Shown: positions 39,990 to 52,985, numbered from the stretch's first letter. The stretch: 64,000 nucleotides of DNA from Hymenopellis radicata (GCA_015501595.1 JADNRX010000184.1:1-64000), one strand, 5' to 3'. Numbers and translations: made by a program. Notes: generated from the letters alone by a model not told the origin.

Positions 39990-41719
39990 ACATGCAAGTC
40001 CAACCTAAGAACAGACCTAATCAGAGCGGGTAACTGACTTCTCGAGGGCATCAAAATCAAGACTACCCATCGCATCCGATACAGAGGTCTCCAAAAGAAA
40101 TGTCTTATTCGTGTGGATACTACAACAAGATTAACAAAGAAGCAGGTGACAAACTGAAAGCAACTTACAGCAATGCTCTTGAAAAGAGCAGATTGAAGTT
40201 GAAACATGTATTGCGGGGCTTTCTTGACGACGTGTTCAAGGCCAGCCAAATGATGGAGATAGCGAACAGAGGCCTCTTCACGGAAGTCAGCGCGACGCTG
40301 TGTGCCGTCGCGCCACTCCCCGAGACAATGTTCAACCTGCCAAGAACTGAACAAGCAGCATCACAAATAAGGACAATGCACACTCACAGCTGTCATCGTA
40401 AGGGCCATCAAGACCAATGGAACCTTCTGAAGCTCGATGAGGAATCGAAAAGTCTCCGAATTCGCCTTGCCGCGTCCTTCCATAAAAAGCGCCCGGGGAA
40501 CCGCCTCGAAAAAGGCAGCCGCAAATGGCGCTGACCGGTTGAACTCGCGCTTCTACAAAGACTAAGTCAGGCACTGTTAATCACCAAAACAGGTACTCAC
40601 TGCAATATCAAGGCCCCCGAACTTCCAGGCCTCATCCTTCAACAGCCACGTAACCACCTCGATGACGACGGGAGGTGTCATCGAGCCGGGAATCCCCAAT
40701 GAACCAAGCTGCTCGCGGCAGACGCGGGACATCGCGTTCATGAACCCACCACGGGCGTATAGAATCTAGTTCGATAAATGTTAACAGCAATGTCAGGCAT
40801 GGTACATGTGACGCTTACCCAAACTTGAACAAGCTGGAGCTTCTCAGGAAGAGCTTCCAGACGCTCCAAAGTCTCAGCGTAATCAGTATCACCCGCCCTC
40901 TCCGCCACTACCTCCCTCATGAGAGAAAGAGCAAAAGGTAGGCGATTGAGGACGCCGGGGTAAGGGTTTTCGGTGGCGGTAACGCGCACCATGGCCCGCC
41001 GGACGTCAGTGGCGAAGCGAGCGGACCGCGGAGTGATCTGCGCCTTAGTGACTTTGGCGCCCTTAGGAGGGCCGCCCTCGTCGTCGTCGGAGCCGCGACG
41101 GCGTTTCCTGGCCTTGGTGGGGGTAGCGAAGGGATCGCCAGCCGATGACACCACCTGCAGCTATAGTCAGACCAGCACACCAACAAGATCAAGAAGACCT
41201 ACAATGTCGTCTTCAGAATCCTCGAAGTCGATGGGATCGCTGGAGGCAACGGGAAGAGAGTTGTCCTCCTCGACATCAGAGGGCGGGAGGTCGCCAGCAA
41301 GGCCATCCTCCTCGTCGTCGTCAAGTTCCGCCACGGCGACATGGGGGGCTGAGTATCTTTAGCAGGTCACATTTGTTAGTAAGGCGATCTCACCGGTGTA
41401 ACCGGCCTCTAGAGCGTTGTCGTCGTCGTGCGCGCCATCCTCGGCCGCCTGCAAGGCAGCATTGCGCTCGAGAACCCCGTTCCGGAACGCCTCAGTCTCT
41501 GAGGCGAAGCATGAGAACCGAGGTCGCAGAACAATAGGAATACATACCGAGCTGACGCTTGCGCCTGTCAGCCGCCACTTGGGTGGGCGTCTTACGACGA
41601 GCGAGACCAGGAGAAGGGTCCGACGGGGCCTTGGGCGTGCGCGAGGCAGCGCGCGAGGAGCGGGACGTGCGCGCAGCAGCACCCCGAGAGTGAACTGTGC
41701 GCTCAGCAGCAGCAGGCAT
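39990..41719 (-). CDS. DUF6532-like Agaricomycete protein
   Basis: The start at ATG 41719 (MPAAAERTVHSRG) begins a Lys/Arg/Ser/Ala-rich tail with SRSSRAASRTPKAPSDPS. An acidic segment follows (AELDDDEEDGLAGDLPPSDVEE), then TPTKARKRRRGSDDDEGG, which resembles a nuclear signal. The folded region has NPYPGVLNRLPFALSLMREVV, GFMNAMSRVCREQLGSLG, WLLKDEAWKFG, NRSAPFAAAFFEAVPRALF, KVPLVLMALTMTAV and VEHCLGEWRDGTQRRADF followed by RYLHHLAGLEHVV. The last three match the outline of the DUF6532 domain, widespread in mushroom genomes and of unknown function. The exact 3' end (about 40.0-40.2 kb) is unclear because the last exon may stop earlier. The gene lies inside the candidate 18-kb element. Confidence 0.6.
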
Positions 41720-41818
41720 GACGATAAAGGACGATATGACGAGAATGAAGAGGAGGGAAGAGAGATGAAACCAGACAATGGATGAACGGTGGTGAGGAGG
41801 AAAGGAAAATAAACTCAA

Positions 41819-41826
41819 CCTATATA
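41819..41826 (-). promoter_or_regulatory. TATA box of the DUF6532-like gene
   Basis: Minus-strand TATATAGG lies 100 bp upstream of the ATG at 41719. A pyrimidine-rich leader follows it, an arrangement usual for expressed fungal genes. Confidence 0.55.
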
Positions 41827-42080
41827 CCATTTTGGGTCAGGGTCCAATAGTCCCTGCACCAGTTCCACGCACGGGCCAAGTGCGCACGGACCATCCTGAT
41901 GTTGTCACGTATTTGATCCCTTACCGCAAACAGTAACCAGAGCAATGCAAAACAAAGATGATATTTTTTTGAGCGGTGGGCGGGGCGAAATGCGTACAAC
42001 TTTCTAGAATAGCCTACATAAAATACAACTAGGCAATGCATCAGTTAGCGCCGGGAAAAACAACAATATTACACTTACAG

Positions 42081-44467
42081 TTAACCAAACCGGCGATGAG
42101 GGACGACGGGCGCACGGTTGAACACTGTCGCAAAACACTCTATGTACCAAAGCACAACAAGATATTCCGTGTGGCCGAGCTCGCGTTCTGATAGGTGGCG
42201 GTCTCCCGCGACGACGTGAAGAAGTCGATTCCCAGCATCCCGAGTCTCCTTCAGCATCGATTGCTGGGACAACGACCAGCTCTTTAAGACGAGGAATAAA
42301 CCACGGACGGCTTGCTCCCTCTCGCCGACGTCTTTGGAAGCAAACCCAATGTCGCGATCTTGACCTTCACTCGGGATAACGGAACCCCCGCAGTATGCCA
42401 ACGCCGTCGAGAGAATTGCCGCTTCTCGATCCAGGCGTGTTGAAGTGTCGAACTCGTCCCATTCCCCCCGCTGACCCTCCTCATCGTCCTCCTCGTGAGC
42501 ATTGGCGAACCCGACTTGAGAGTGTACAAGAACGAATCGAGACAGACAAGCTCCCAGCGGAAGCTGACCTCAGCCAGCTCCCAAAGAATGGGGCGCACGG
42601 CGGCTGGATCCAGTTGTTCAAGCTGTTGTCCGTGCCATTTGACAGGCTGCGCACTCCAATTGTCGATAGCGAGGCGGCCCTGGCAAGAATCAATCCAAGT
42701 TCAATTCAAAAACGCGAAAGAAAATACCTCCTTTGTGGCGGAATCCAGACAGGCATTCAACAGCATCCCCATCGCCTGACGATTTTGAGCCGCCTTAGTA
42801 CCAGGCGTCGTACTGGTGTGCTCCATGATGAGGATTGTCCGCCATTCCCTGGGTTTCAAAACCTGGAAGTGTCTGCTCGTCATGCGATACAGAAGGATAT
42901 CCCAGGGCTTGCACAGGGAGCGGAGCTGACCAGACACGGCGCCCTCCTTTGTCGCACTGACGATGGCGTTAGGGTCCGGAAGGCAATAGCCGGTATGTGC
43001 ACCTTGCCAAGGCTCGCGACTTTGGCTGGTGAGGGACTTCGTACTGGCTTTCTTCATGGCGGCGTCCCACATGAGAATGGGAGGCGGCATGAGCGGAGTT
43101 GCAACATCGACAAACTTGTTGCGCGGGGGCACCGCGGTTGAAGAAACTTGATGGGATTTCGTTCGATGGGATTGTGAAGGAGGAGCGTCTGTAAGGTAAG
43201 ATCAATTAGTGTGAAAGAAGAAAATGAAGGAACATAATTACATGGCGAAGAGCGACGTTGCTCTCGATGGTGAGAAGTCCTTTCCGTGCGAGAAGTTCGG
43301 GTGCGAGAAGTTTGGGTGGACGAAGACGATGGAATAGGTTCGGCCACGGCGGGCGAAGACGATGGAATGGGTTCGGCCACGGCGGGCACAGCTGACGACG
43401 CAAAGGACGCGAACGAGGACATTTGAGAGTCGACGTAATCGTGCATAGCACGATAGCGGTCGATATCGCGAGCATCACCCCTCCAGATGATTGGATTGGG
43501 AGGGTCGGCCGCTGAGCCACTAACAAGCCAGGAAGGCAAAGGGCAGCGAAAGGCCTCATCGAGCCAGACAGTTGACCGAACACCAGACTTGTGAGTGAGA
43601 GGCCGAATCAACCAGAAAGGTACACCAGACTGAAACGGGAGTGAGAACACGAAGAAAAAAACAGAAGAGGCACATACGCGGTGGAGATTCTCCGCGACAG
43701 TCAAGTCCCTAGTCAACGCCCCCATCACCTTTAACACTTGATTGGGGCCCTCCACCGGTGTCGGATCACGGAAGCGCTGGCGCACGGTGGTGAGCCACGT
43801 AAGACGCGCTCGCAGCTCCAAAGCAATGCGGGACGTGTGGCGGAAGGTGACGATGCACTCAACAAAAGACCCGACAAGGTCCAGTCTTTTCATGAAGTAG
43901 CGGAGCCGATGCCGCAACGTCGTCAAGACCCGGTCCTTTTCCAAGTCCTTGTGGCGTGGCGTTGCCAGTTCGTCTCGGACATGGCGGAGGAGCCTATGTG
44001 CAGCGTCAAACAGTGCATGGCGGAGGGTTTTTCTGATGCGCCCGACATTTTGGGCGATGGAGGGGTCACTATCGGTTTCAAAAATCTTCGAGAGTTGCAT
44101 CAATCTCGTGCCAGAAGACCCAGTCCCGTCCGCCGGCGTCAACGTCTGGTATTTCGAGACAACAGAGGTGGGGGACACGGGCGTCGAAGTACTGCGGATG
44201 GATGAGGGGGTCGTCGGCGCCAAAGTAGTAGTTGCCGTTCATGGAGACTTGACGTTGATCCAGAAGGAGGTTGTTCGGGATGAATTTTGCGTTGGGAGTG
44301 GTGACAAAGACGCCTTGGCTGGTGAATGTTCGCGCTAACTCGCCATCGAAGGAACTCGGCATGATTGGAGTGCTAAAGGACGTCATTAGCCAGTCAGATG
44401 AAAAAATCAAACAAAACGTACCTACCGCCGATGACAATGCACTGACTGCGCGTTTGAGCGCCTCCAC
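42081..44467 (-). CDS. Repeated Agaricomycete gene family member, unknown function
   Basis: Minus-strand exons give FVTTPNAKFIPNNLLLDQRQ, YYFGADDPLIHPQYFDARVP, LRYFMKRLDLVGSFVECIVTF, RTSRIALELRARLTWLTTVR, VMGALTRDLTVAENLHR and GVPFWLIRPLTHKSG. A Ser/Thr/Pro-rich linker with two copies of AVAEPIPSSS follows, then NKFVDVATPLMPPPILMWDAA, GYCLPDPNAIVS, HFQVLKPREWRTILI and ILWELAEVSFRWELVCLDSF. The GVPFWLIRPL and LWELAExxFRxELxxLD motifs mark a family I know from many mushroom genomes, usually in repeat-rich DNA, without an assigned role. The start is not certain because tandem repeats occupy its presumed 5' region (44390-44870). Confidence 0.5.
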
Positions 44468-44870
44468 CGATGAAAATGTCCTGGATCCTGGCGCAGTCGG
44501 AGTGTTCCTGTACGAACAGGAGTCATTAGCGCGTCAGAGAAACAAAGAGAACATACCTAGCGCAACCGCCGATGAAATGTATTGACTGGCGCAGTCGGAG
44601 CGTTCAGTGCCCTGTAAGAACAGTAGTCATTAGCTCGTTAGAGAAAAAATCAAAGAGGACGTACCTAGCGCAACCGCCGACGAAAAATGTATTGACTGGC
44701 GCAGTCGGAGCGTTCAGTGCCCTGTACGAACAGTAGTCATTAGCTCGTCAGAGAAAAAATCAAAGAAGACGTACCTAGCGCAACCGCCGACGAAAAATGT
44801 ATTGACTGCGCGTTTGAGCGCCTCCACCGATGAAAATGTCCTGGATCCTGGGCAGCCGGAGCGTCAGACA
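44390..44870 (-). repeat. 108-110-bp tandem repeat, about four units
   Basis: Units containing TACCTAGCGCAACCGCCGA, GACTGGCGCAGTCGGAGCGT and AGTCATTAGCTCGTCAGAGA recur at about 44554, 44662 and 44772, with diverged partial units at both ends sharing GAAAATGTCCTGGATCCTGG. The array overlaps the probable 5' end of the unknown gene at 42081-44467, so promoter duplication is possible. Confidence 0.8.
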
Positions 44871-45863
44871 CAAAGTCGTAACGCGAAGAGCACCAGATTC
44901 AAGATCGTAGTGAAAAAAGCCAAGAAACAATAGACGCAAGTCGTATTGTTTAGAGAGCGCGGGGGCGGGGCATGCAAAAAGGAGATGGGAGTCAGGGCGT
45001 GGAGATGGTATCTAAATGAGCGATCCGATCGTGTTTGGAGGCCAGCTTGAAGCGGAGTTTCAATTAGCGCACAGACCACCTACCAAAAGCGGACATTGAA
45101 TCTGAGCCCACATTCCGAAATCGTCCAAGTCCCATTCCCCCCCCATCGTCGCCGCCTTTGCCATCATACCCGCTCAGATTAGTTCTAGCGGGCGTCGAAC
45201 ACCACTCAGATTTGTTCTGGTGCGTGGATACACCGCCAATGGTCGGCCAGGTTGATTCAACCTGGCGGAAACATCCCAAGCACATTCACCGCCCAGCCTG
45301 CTGAAGGGTGACAGTATGGTGGCATGAACGTTATGGAGCCAATGGATGCATCCTGGCCCCAGGTCACCTGGCGAACACCTGGGCGCGAGACCTGGTAAAT
45401 ACATGGCGGGCGGGATGTGGGCAGGTTACGCACTGTCTTGCATAGATGTAATGATGCATACAATCACGATGATGTTCGAAACATCGTGGAGATCCATCTG
45501 CTCACATGCTGTGCCTGCTGTCAGTCTTATCACACTCACGATTGTGAGACTGCGACAGCAAGGTGACACGAAATGTTCGTACCGGCAGCTTGATGTTCTG
45601 TATCTAAGATATTGTTTTACCACTCATCGTGGTGCTAACCTTGGTAAGGGAAATATGCATCTCTGGTGCATGTGAGGTATCATATCCTCTCGACTCAGGA
45701 ATGCCGTGGCTCTGGAGAAAGGACTGTCATAGAGGTCTCGCAGATATGCAGTGGTGTGGAAATATCTTGTATTATGCAGGAACTATTCTACTGACATTGT
45801 ACTACTACGACAGACTATAGAGGTATATAACATTGGAAGGAGATTACGGAGGTAGGTAACAGC
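44871..45863. other. Stretch without supported genes
   Basis: No gene was recognised. CCTGG/CCAGG motifs are dense at 45240-45400 (for example CCCCAGGTCACCTGGCGAACACC), suggesting subterminal repeats of some element, but no matching partner could be fixed. Confidence 0.35.
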
Positions 45864-47296
45864 CTATACAGGCGCGATGATAGGAGTAACAATGGGAGGA
45901 ACAATGGGATCAATAATAGGAGCAACAGGATCCGAAACGACGGAAGGAACAACGGGAGCAATAACAGCAGGAGCGGCGGCGGCGGCGGCGGTGGAGGATG
46001 CCACATTCATCGACGAGGCGGTGATGATATCATCAATGCCTTGCTGGAATGCATCGACTTCGGCAGCAAGGTTGTCCGTCGTGTTCTCAGGATCTGGAGT
46101 CCCATGATTCGCCTGGTCCTTCTCCAGGATAAACTTGAACGCTCTTGATGGTACCATAAGCGACAATATGAATGGATCAGACAATCACGTACTTGACTAG
46201 TAGAGGCGCACTACCCTTTGCCTGTGCCCTGATGGATGCGAGGCGAGCATCGAGCTTGTCCCAGAAGTCGGGCCCGGAGTGCTTGCGGTAAACCATACGC
46301 TGTCTATACATCAGAACGAGGACATGATAAAGGAATGATGCTTACCATCAGAGCAATGCGACAACACAGCGGCACTGAGATTACACAGTTCGAGCCTTCG
46401 ACAAAGGCACGAGCAAGTGTAATGATGTCCTGCTGTTGCTCCTTCGGTAGGAGGATCAGTGTCTTCTTCTTCGTGTCGCGGGTCCCAAGGCTGACTCCAA
46501 GCTAAGAACGGTGTCAAAAACATAATCGAACATGTAAGCAGAGGACTCAGGAGAAACATACCAGCTTCTTGAACTTGGAGCGCTTCTGTGTAAGTGCATC
46601 ACCCGCTGCGGCGGTGATCTTGAGCATGGCTGAGTGGTTGAACTGGATACGGGGCGGAAGTTCGAACCCTAGCTTGAAGGTAACATCCTGTAAAAGCAGA
46701 AGAGGTCAGTTGAGGAATGAATAAGATGATGCAGAAACGCACTAGAACATGCCCTGTGGCATATTTACCCTTGTAGCTCGCGATTCCCTTCGATAGAAGC
46801 ACACCGGCGGAGTAAGCGCTCAAGTTTTTCTGAGGTCACGGTGAGCCAAGTGAGCACAAGAGAAGAGATAGGACCATACCTCGAGATCAGCGGAAACCGT
46901 ATATGGCGGCGTGTTGACAACGATTGTGTTCACTTCGTTTGAGACCGACAAGAGAAGAGTAAACATCTTCGCCTCTCGAATAGGCGCGATATCCTTAATA
47001 ACGAGTAAGAAAGAGCTAGTACTGAAAAAAAAAAGACGACTCACCTGGACAAAGACTTGGACGTCTGTGACTTGCTCAGTCCGAAGCTTCTTGCGCGACA
47101 TGAAGCGCTGGAGGTATTCCATGTCGTTCGGACCCAGAGATTGAGCAGTGCCCTCTCGCACATCCTCCTCGTCGTCCTCCTCGTCACCGTCGCGGCGACG
47201 ACGCTTGGGATCTGGTCGGACTGGTGAACTTGAGGCCATGGCAGAGAATACATCGTCGAGATCTGCTTCTGGGGAGGAGGAACGTTCGGTGGACAT
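45864..47296 (-). CDS. Hypothetical nuclear-type protein with poly-Ala/Val-Pro tail
   Basis: The start at ATG 47296 (MSTERSSSPEADLDDVFSAM) is followed by PDPKRRRRDGDEEDDEED, a basic-acidic stretch resembling a nuclear signal. The body, spread over about seven short exons, has YLQRFMSRKKLRTEQVTDVQ, IREAKMFTLLLSVSNEV, YSAGVLLSKGIASYKGKYA, FNHSAMLKITAAAGDALTQK, LLPKEQQQDIITLARAFVEG and YRKHSGPDFWDKLDARLA. The C-terminus is low-complexity: an Ala run, then alternating Val/Pro/Ile (VAPIIDPIVPPIVTPIIAPV). A good TATA box precedes it. No known domain. It belongs to the gene set inside the candidate 18-kb element. Confidence 0.5.
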
Positions 47297-47330
47297 GATA
47301 GAGGTAAGGGAAAGGAGACGAGCGACGGGA

Positions 47331-47338
47331 CTTATATA
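47331..47338 (-). promoter_or_regulatory. TATA box of the 47296 gene
   Basis: Minus-strand TATATAAG lies about 35 bp upstream of ATG 47296, a canonical core promoter spacing for a short leader. Confidence 0.6.
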
Positions 47339-47475
47339 CTATTACGAGGCCCCTCGCTGAAACAAGTGATGGCATTGCGGCAGCCGGCTGCTGGCCTACT
47401 TGAGACGTAATGGGAAGTGATTTGTCGATGACGGCGAAGTGTTAAGCGAGGCAGACATTCTGCAGTACCCTCATC

Positions 47476-50400
47476 ATGCCTCCAAAAGGTCAGGCTGTCA
47501 AAGACTTAGATGAATGTAGGCGTTCGATCGGATCGAAACTAGCAAGTACTTACGTCTGTGAAGGCTTTCGCATCAATGACAGCAAAACCAAGATTTACTG
47601 CGCGATATGCACAGAGGGAATCGTTCCCCCGATAAACTCTCCGAATTGGATACTGCTAAAGAGTTCAGGTCGCCACGTTAAAACGGAAGGACACGAAAAG
47701 ATCGTCCAGAATATCGAGTCCGCGCGAATGGAGGCAGAAGAGCGCGCGCGGATTGAACGTGTCCGAGCGGCAACCACATCAGCATCTCTAAACCGTAGTA
47801 TCGATACGCGCGATCCAAGAAACTTGGGAGACGACCTCACCAATGGACCTTCAGCCTTTGAGGGCAACATCTTCGCGAATTATAGCTTTGATTCCGAAGA
47901 CTTCGTCATGGGGGACGAATCTCAAAACGATCAGGCAGAGCGAGCGCGCTTGCAGCGGGACATTGATGAGCTCGGACTCTGGAATTCACATTCGATGGCC
48001 GCCGCATTGGGGATGGCGGAAGACGTCCAGGAGCTTGAAGATGAGGCGGAAGCTGATGAGATGTTGGCAGAGATGATGGAAAACGTTGGTAAGAGATTAT
48101 TGGCCAAAAATGGCGCACACCCCTATTCACCCTTACTCACAGACTTCGACCATCTTCACACCACTTCAAGTGAAGATGCGCCAAAACTCGATGCGGAATT
48201 CCGCCCATATGATACTAAAACGGCAAGGTTTAGTATTCTGCAATCTTGCAATATGTCTAATATTCATATGCCAGATGTTCTTGCTCGACACACTGGACAA
48301 TTTACCGCGTCTCCGTATTTCTAATTCGCTAATGCGCATTTTTCTCTGGATTCTTAAGGAAACTGGCGCGAGAGACGTTCCCTCATTTGATCGACTTCGA
48401 AAGATCCAAAAGGAGCTGCGTGATGTTGCGGGAATTCCAACAATACCTTGTGAGTCGGTCCAAGGCAATATCTTCTTTCTGAATGATCCTCGTGCCATCA
48501 TCGCCAACGTGCGTTCTCTATTTAAAGACTGTACGATCCTCTCGAATGCTAATGCCCTTTGCAGGACTGGGCAAATCCGGCTACTCGAAAATACATTCAT
48601 CTTTACCCCGAAATTCCTGAAGACGGCATCATTCGCGAAATCTGGCATGGCCAAAAGTGGCGAAATGACTTTGACTTGGATATGCTGAGCCCGATGTATG
48701 ATGCGGGGCGCCTTGGTCACTTCTATGTTCACGAGTTGGCGCGCATGGTTGATGGTTCTTTCGTCATTCCGAAGCGATGGATCATGTTCCGTGGTTCTGT
48801 CTATGCAAATGCCCTTTCGGTTGCTATAGATGCCCAGGTATGATTGCTCTCAGTGTTTCTTCATCGAGTCCTTATTGACTATGGCAGGGATTTGCGTCTG
48901 TTCCCGACACGACTTTCACGCTTATCGCGGCGTCAAAGCTAACGGCAAACTACCCGCAGCTTGTATTTGACAAGGCTATACCTGTATGGAGACGTAGGTG
49001 TTTTGTCATTGTCGATGAAGCGATGTGCTCAACCGCTTACAGCAGATAGCAACATCGACTACCTAGCCGCGATGCCCAATCCTAAACGCGAACTCGCTGG
49101 CGGTGATCCACTCTATGTGTCGTTCATCGACTACTTTGGCGATGATGTATCTGGGAACCGGTCGAAATCGTGGAATAAGCATTGGAACGCCTATATGACG
49201 CATCGGAACCTCCCTCGACAACTTCTTCAACAGGAATTTCATGTCCACTTCATCTCATCCTCACCAAATGCGTCGATCACGGAGCAGTATTTCGAGTTCA
49301 AGGCCATTGCTGAGTGTGTATCCATCTTGTTTCGACGTGCTTGTATCTGATAAAGACTCAGAGAGACTCATCGACAGCCCGTCAAAGTCCGTGACGCGAG
49401 TACAGATACAACGACTCGGTTCTGTATTACCGCGAATGCTGGACCGTCTGATAACCCCATGCAGGCTGAGATATCAGGGAGTATTGGCGGTAAGGGAAAC
49501 CATCCCTGTCGAAAATGTGATGTTGGTGGTACACAGGCCGAGAAGCGTGAAGACGCTGGTTTCGAGGCGATGTTTGAGGTGCATACAATTGTTGTCTCCT
49601 GTTCGTGATGACTAACAGTTGCTTAGGGAGGCGTTCCACGCAGTAAGGAGCAGATCTTAGCCGAACTCGAAAACCAAGTCCGTCTCGCATGTTGCGGCAT
49701 TGCACAGCCAATCAAGGACTCTCAAACAGGAATGGGAATCAAGGATATGTATACCCAGTACTGGATTGACATCCTTCTTCAACGATACCATACGAGAAAG
49801 TCATTGGACACGAACACGGCATCGGATGCAGAAATCTCGCAGGATCTCATACAGTGGGTTGTTGAGAATCGCGACAAGATCTATAGTGGGTTTCTGACAA
49901 CAAAAGGTATAGTCATTCCCAGTACCTGCTTGATTCTGTTGTTGTGACCTCAATTCAGGTTTCGATCCTACACACGATACACCGGTTGAAATCCTACATA
50001 CCATATTGCTTGGCATTGTAAAGTATATTTGGCATTCGTCGCACACGTCGTTCTCAGCTGCTCAGAAGAAGGTATATGCTATACGACTGCAATCTACAAA
50101 TACAGATGCACTTTCCATTCACGCAATACGCTCGAGTTACATCATGCAGTATGCTGGGTCGCTCATTGGGCGTCAATTCAAAACCCTGGTACAAACGAGC
50201 ATTTTCCATATTCGCGATCTTGTCACAGACAAACAGTTTGCCATATGGAGAGCTGTCGGAGAGCTGTCCGCACTGCTCTGGGTACCTGCGATTCATGATT
50301 TTAAAGAATACATAGTAGGTTTCCTGTCCTTCTGGCGATGTTGGTCGTGGTTCTCATCAACTTTAATTCAAGGATGATTTAAAGACGGCTGTTGCAAATG

Positions 50401-51934
50401 TTCTCGATGCGTTCGCAGCCCTGGATCCTACAAAGATCATCTCGAAGATAAAGCTTCATCTTCTCACCCATACCATTGAAGATGTCACAGCTTTCGGACC
50501 ACTCGTTGGAGTTGCCACGGAGATCTTCGAATGCTTCAATGCTATCTTCCGCTTCTGTTCTATTCTTTCTAATCACCTTTCTCCAAGTCGTGATATCGCC
50601 CTTCAGTTGGCTGATCAAGAAGCTCTGAAGCATCGTTTAACAGGCGGTTGGTGGTTAAGCTCAGCTGAAGGTGGTGATTGGTCACATGCTGGACCTGGTG
50701 TTCGACGGTACTTCGAAGACCACGGCGTCCTTCAGCGACTCATTGGGTGGTCAGCTAGAAAGGATCTCAAGCCTGGTGGGCTGATCAACCTGTTTGGCCA
50801 TTCACACATAGCTAATTTGAGTATACAGGTACAGTCAAACTTGCTCCGTTACCGCGTACAGCACCAATACGTGTCGTGCTCCACCTGGTTGATACTGATG
50901 CGAAAAAGGCTCTCAACTATGGTAATTACGATGCGCATGCTTTGGCGCTGTACGGCCGGTACGCCGTATCCGAATCATCGGAGGAATGCCTTGTGAATTC
51001 ATGGGTGTTTCTTAAATCGCCACTTGGCACGGTGCGTTTCCATGATCAGGCTGCGTAAATTTGATACTGATTAAATATTGAAGGGTGGCGAGGTCATTGT
51101 TGGTCGGATTACTTGCATTCTAGCTCGCACGCTCGAAGACGCAGAAAGCAATGCACCACGTCTACCGAGTGATCTTGTCTGTGTCGAGGTGTATCAGATT
51201 TCCCCAACTCGAGACCCAAAATACGGCATGCCAGTTCTCACTCGGAGAAACAGCGAAGTTACGTCTGTTATGGTTTCACCCAAGGTGAGTTTTCATACGC
51301 CATTCACGATTCCGGCTCTTACATTTTCCAGGACATCAAATTCAAGTTCAACGCCCAACACGACTGCGAGACAGCGAAATGTGAGGCTACGGGCGAACGT
51401 CCCATTATGCAAGAACGGCGCCCATCTGGCCGCGTTGAAAAATTCATCATCCACGAGAATGTTGATCGCTACTTGATCAACACTCATGCATTTCACAATG
51501 CCGACTTGCTACGGGCAACCCTACCTCGTCATTTAACAGTGCCGATACCGCTGCATGATGATCGAGCGGCCTATCACAGAGGACTAGCAAGCGACATGCG
51601 GAAGGCACATGGGGAGAAGAAGGTGGCAAAGGCAGCTAAAGCACTAGAGAAAGCCGTTGGAAATCCACCCACAGCTGCCCCAGCACCGAAGAAGAAAGCA
51701 ACAACAAAGCGAAAGCGTGTAGCTGTGAGGGCGGAGGATTCTGACGGGGATGATTACCGTCCTGCTCAACGTCAACGAACTGTAGCCTCCTCGTCCTCAT
51801 TACCATTGACAAGACCCCAGAGAGCTGTTCGTGCATCGTGGAGGACCGAAATGGAGAAGGAATTAGATCCTGATGAGTACGATGATGATGCTCCCGGACC
51901 GGATGAGGATACAGACCTAGACGACATAGATTAG
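47476..51934 (+). CDS. Transposase-like protein with N-terminal BED/C2H2-like finger
   Basis: The start at ATG 47476 gives [16 protein letters not shown], then YCAICTEGI ... HVKTEGHEK, a C-x2-C...H-x5-H finger. An acidic segment follows. The body, over ten or more exons with 45-65-nt introns, has [73 protein letters not shown] Cys residues ([10 protein letters not shown]), [60 protein letters not shown] and [16 protein letters not shown], then [20 protein letters not shown]. The tail has [10 protein letters not shown] and an acidic end. This arrangement is shared by a large Agaricomycete group I associate with CACTA/CMC-like DNA transposases, near but distinct from Plavaka. Intactness is not proven: some exon joins (around 49.0 and 49.45 kb) were not settled. 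Confidence 0.6.
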
Positions 51935-52607
51935 CTAAGGCGATAGCGTTGATTCAATGAGGTTTGTAGACTAACAACAAGGCTTAAATACCGATGTCGT
52001 ATTTTTAGTGATGAGTCAGGTCTAGGTGTTGTAAGATAAGTCTAAGACCAAGTAAAACGGGTGGACACGTCGGGACTTAAAATAGGATTACGAGTCCGAG
52101 ATGTCCGAGGTGTTGATGTCCCGATCCGGAATGATGATCATTACACACACTCACTGTATATATCGGTACCTGTTTATTGCACACTTTTTTAAACCCATCC
52201 ATTAGGTGTATACATGTGACAGATATAATTTAAGCTAGGTAGTTGGGATAGATTGAGAATGGTGGAGGACATGTGTGTGCATGTTGTGCAGGGAGATTCA
52301 TTATGGCAACTACTACATGGCGGGAGGACTGCGTAGAGGGTAGCTGCCATGTTGCAGCCAGGTGATAGATGATGTCGCTGCAACAACTATCCATATGTGG
52401 TTACGATGCTGGGATCTATGCTACACCCACGTCGTCCCGGACGACCTGGAGGCAGCCTGGCCTGGACGTGAGCCACAGCAGTGACCTCTCATGGACCTTG
52501 GCTGAGCAACTCACCTGAGATTCGCATGTAGGACATTTGGCGGTGTAGGAGATCGTGCTCTGCCTTGCGCAAGCACAATCTGGTATTTCGTGTAGCCGAC
52601 TGTTTTC
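51935..52607. other. Stretch without supported genes
   Basis: No gene recognised. It is the 3' flank of the transposase-like gene; AT-rich at 51960-52010 and 52140-52240. CCAGG-type motifs occur at 52355-52470. Confidence 0.4.
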
Positions 52608-52985
52608 GGTGAGTCTTTGACTTTTTCCTGTATATATCTTCTGCTCCAGCAGGCGCCGTTGTCGCGCTTCGACTGGGGTTATCATCCCCTGTGTGCTATG
52701 TTTTTCGCTCTATTAAGTTCGCTGATTTCTATTGCCAGGTTCGCTGTATATCCCAAGATATCCCAAGCGGCGCGCTCCTCGACAAATCGGTGGCTCCTCG
52801 ACAAATCGGTGAGTCTTTGACTTTTGCCTGTATACATCTTCTGCTCCTGGAAGCGCCGTTTTCGCACTTGGACTACGGTTATCATCCTCTATATGCTATC
52901 TCTTTTGATCTATTAAGTTCGCTAATTTCTATTGCTAGGTTCGCTATATACCCCCAGCGGCGCGCTCCTCCACGAATAACGGCGT
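52608..52985 (+). repeat. 200-bp tandem duplication with exon-intron look
   Basis: Two units begin CGGTGAGTCTTTGACTTTT at 52608 and 52808, exactly 200 bp apart and about 85 percent alike. Each carries a strong donor (GTGAGT) at its start and an acceptor-like TTGCCAG or TTGCTAG, followed by GTTCGCTATATA or GTTCGCTGTATA. It lies upstream of the Plavaka gene and may be a duplicated non-coding first exon or promoter unit. Confidence 0.75.

Noticed and set aside
45877..46107. Plus-strand Gly/Ala/Thr-rich frame
   Set aside because: It is the complement of the low-complexity tail of the minus-strand gene ending at 45864.
52416..52885. Two similar minus-strand frames (MITPVEARQRR and MITVVQVRKRR)
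   Set aside because: They mirror the 200-bp tandem duplication; similarity comes from DNA duplication and neither connects to other exons.
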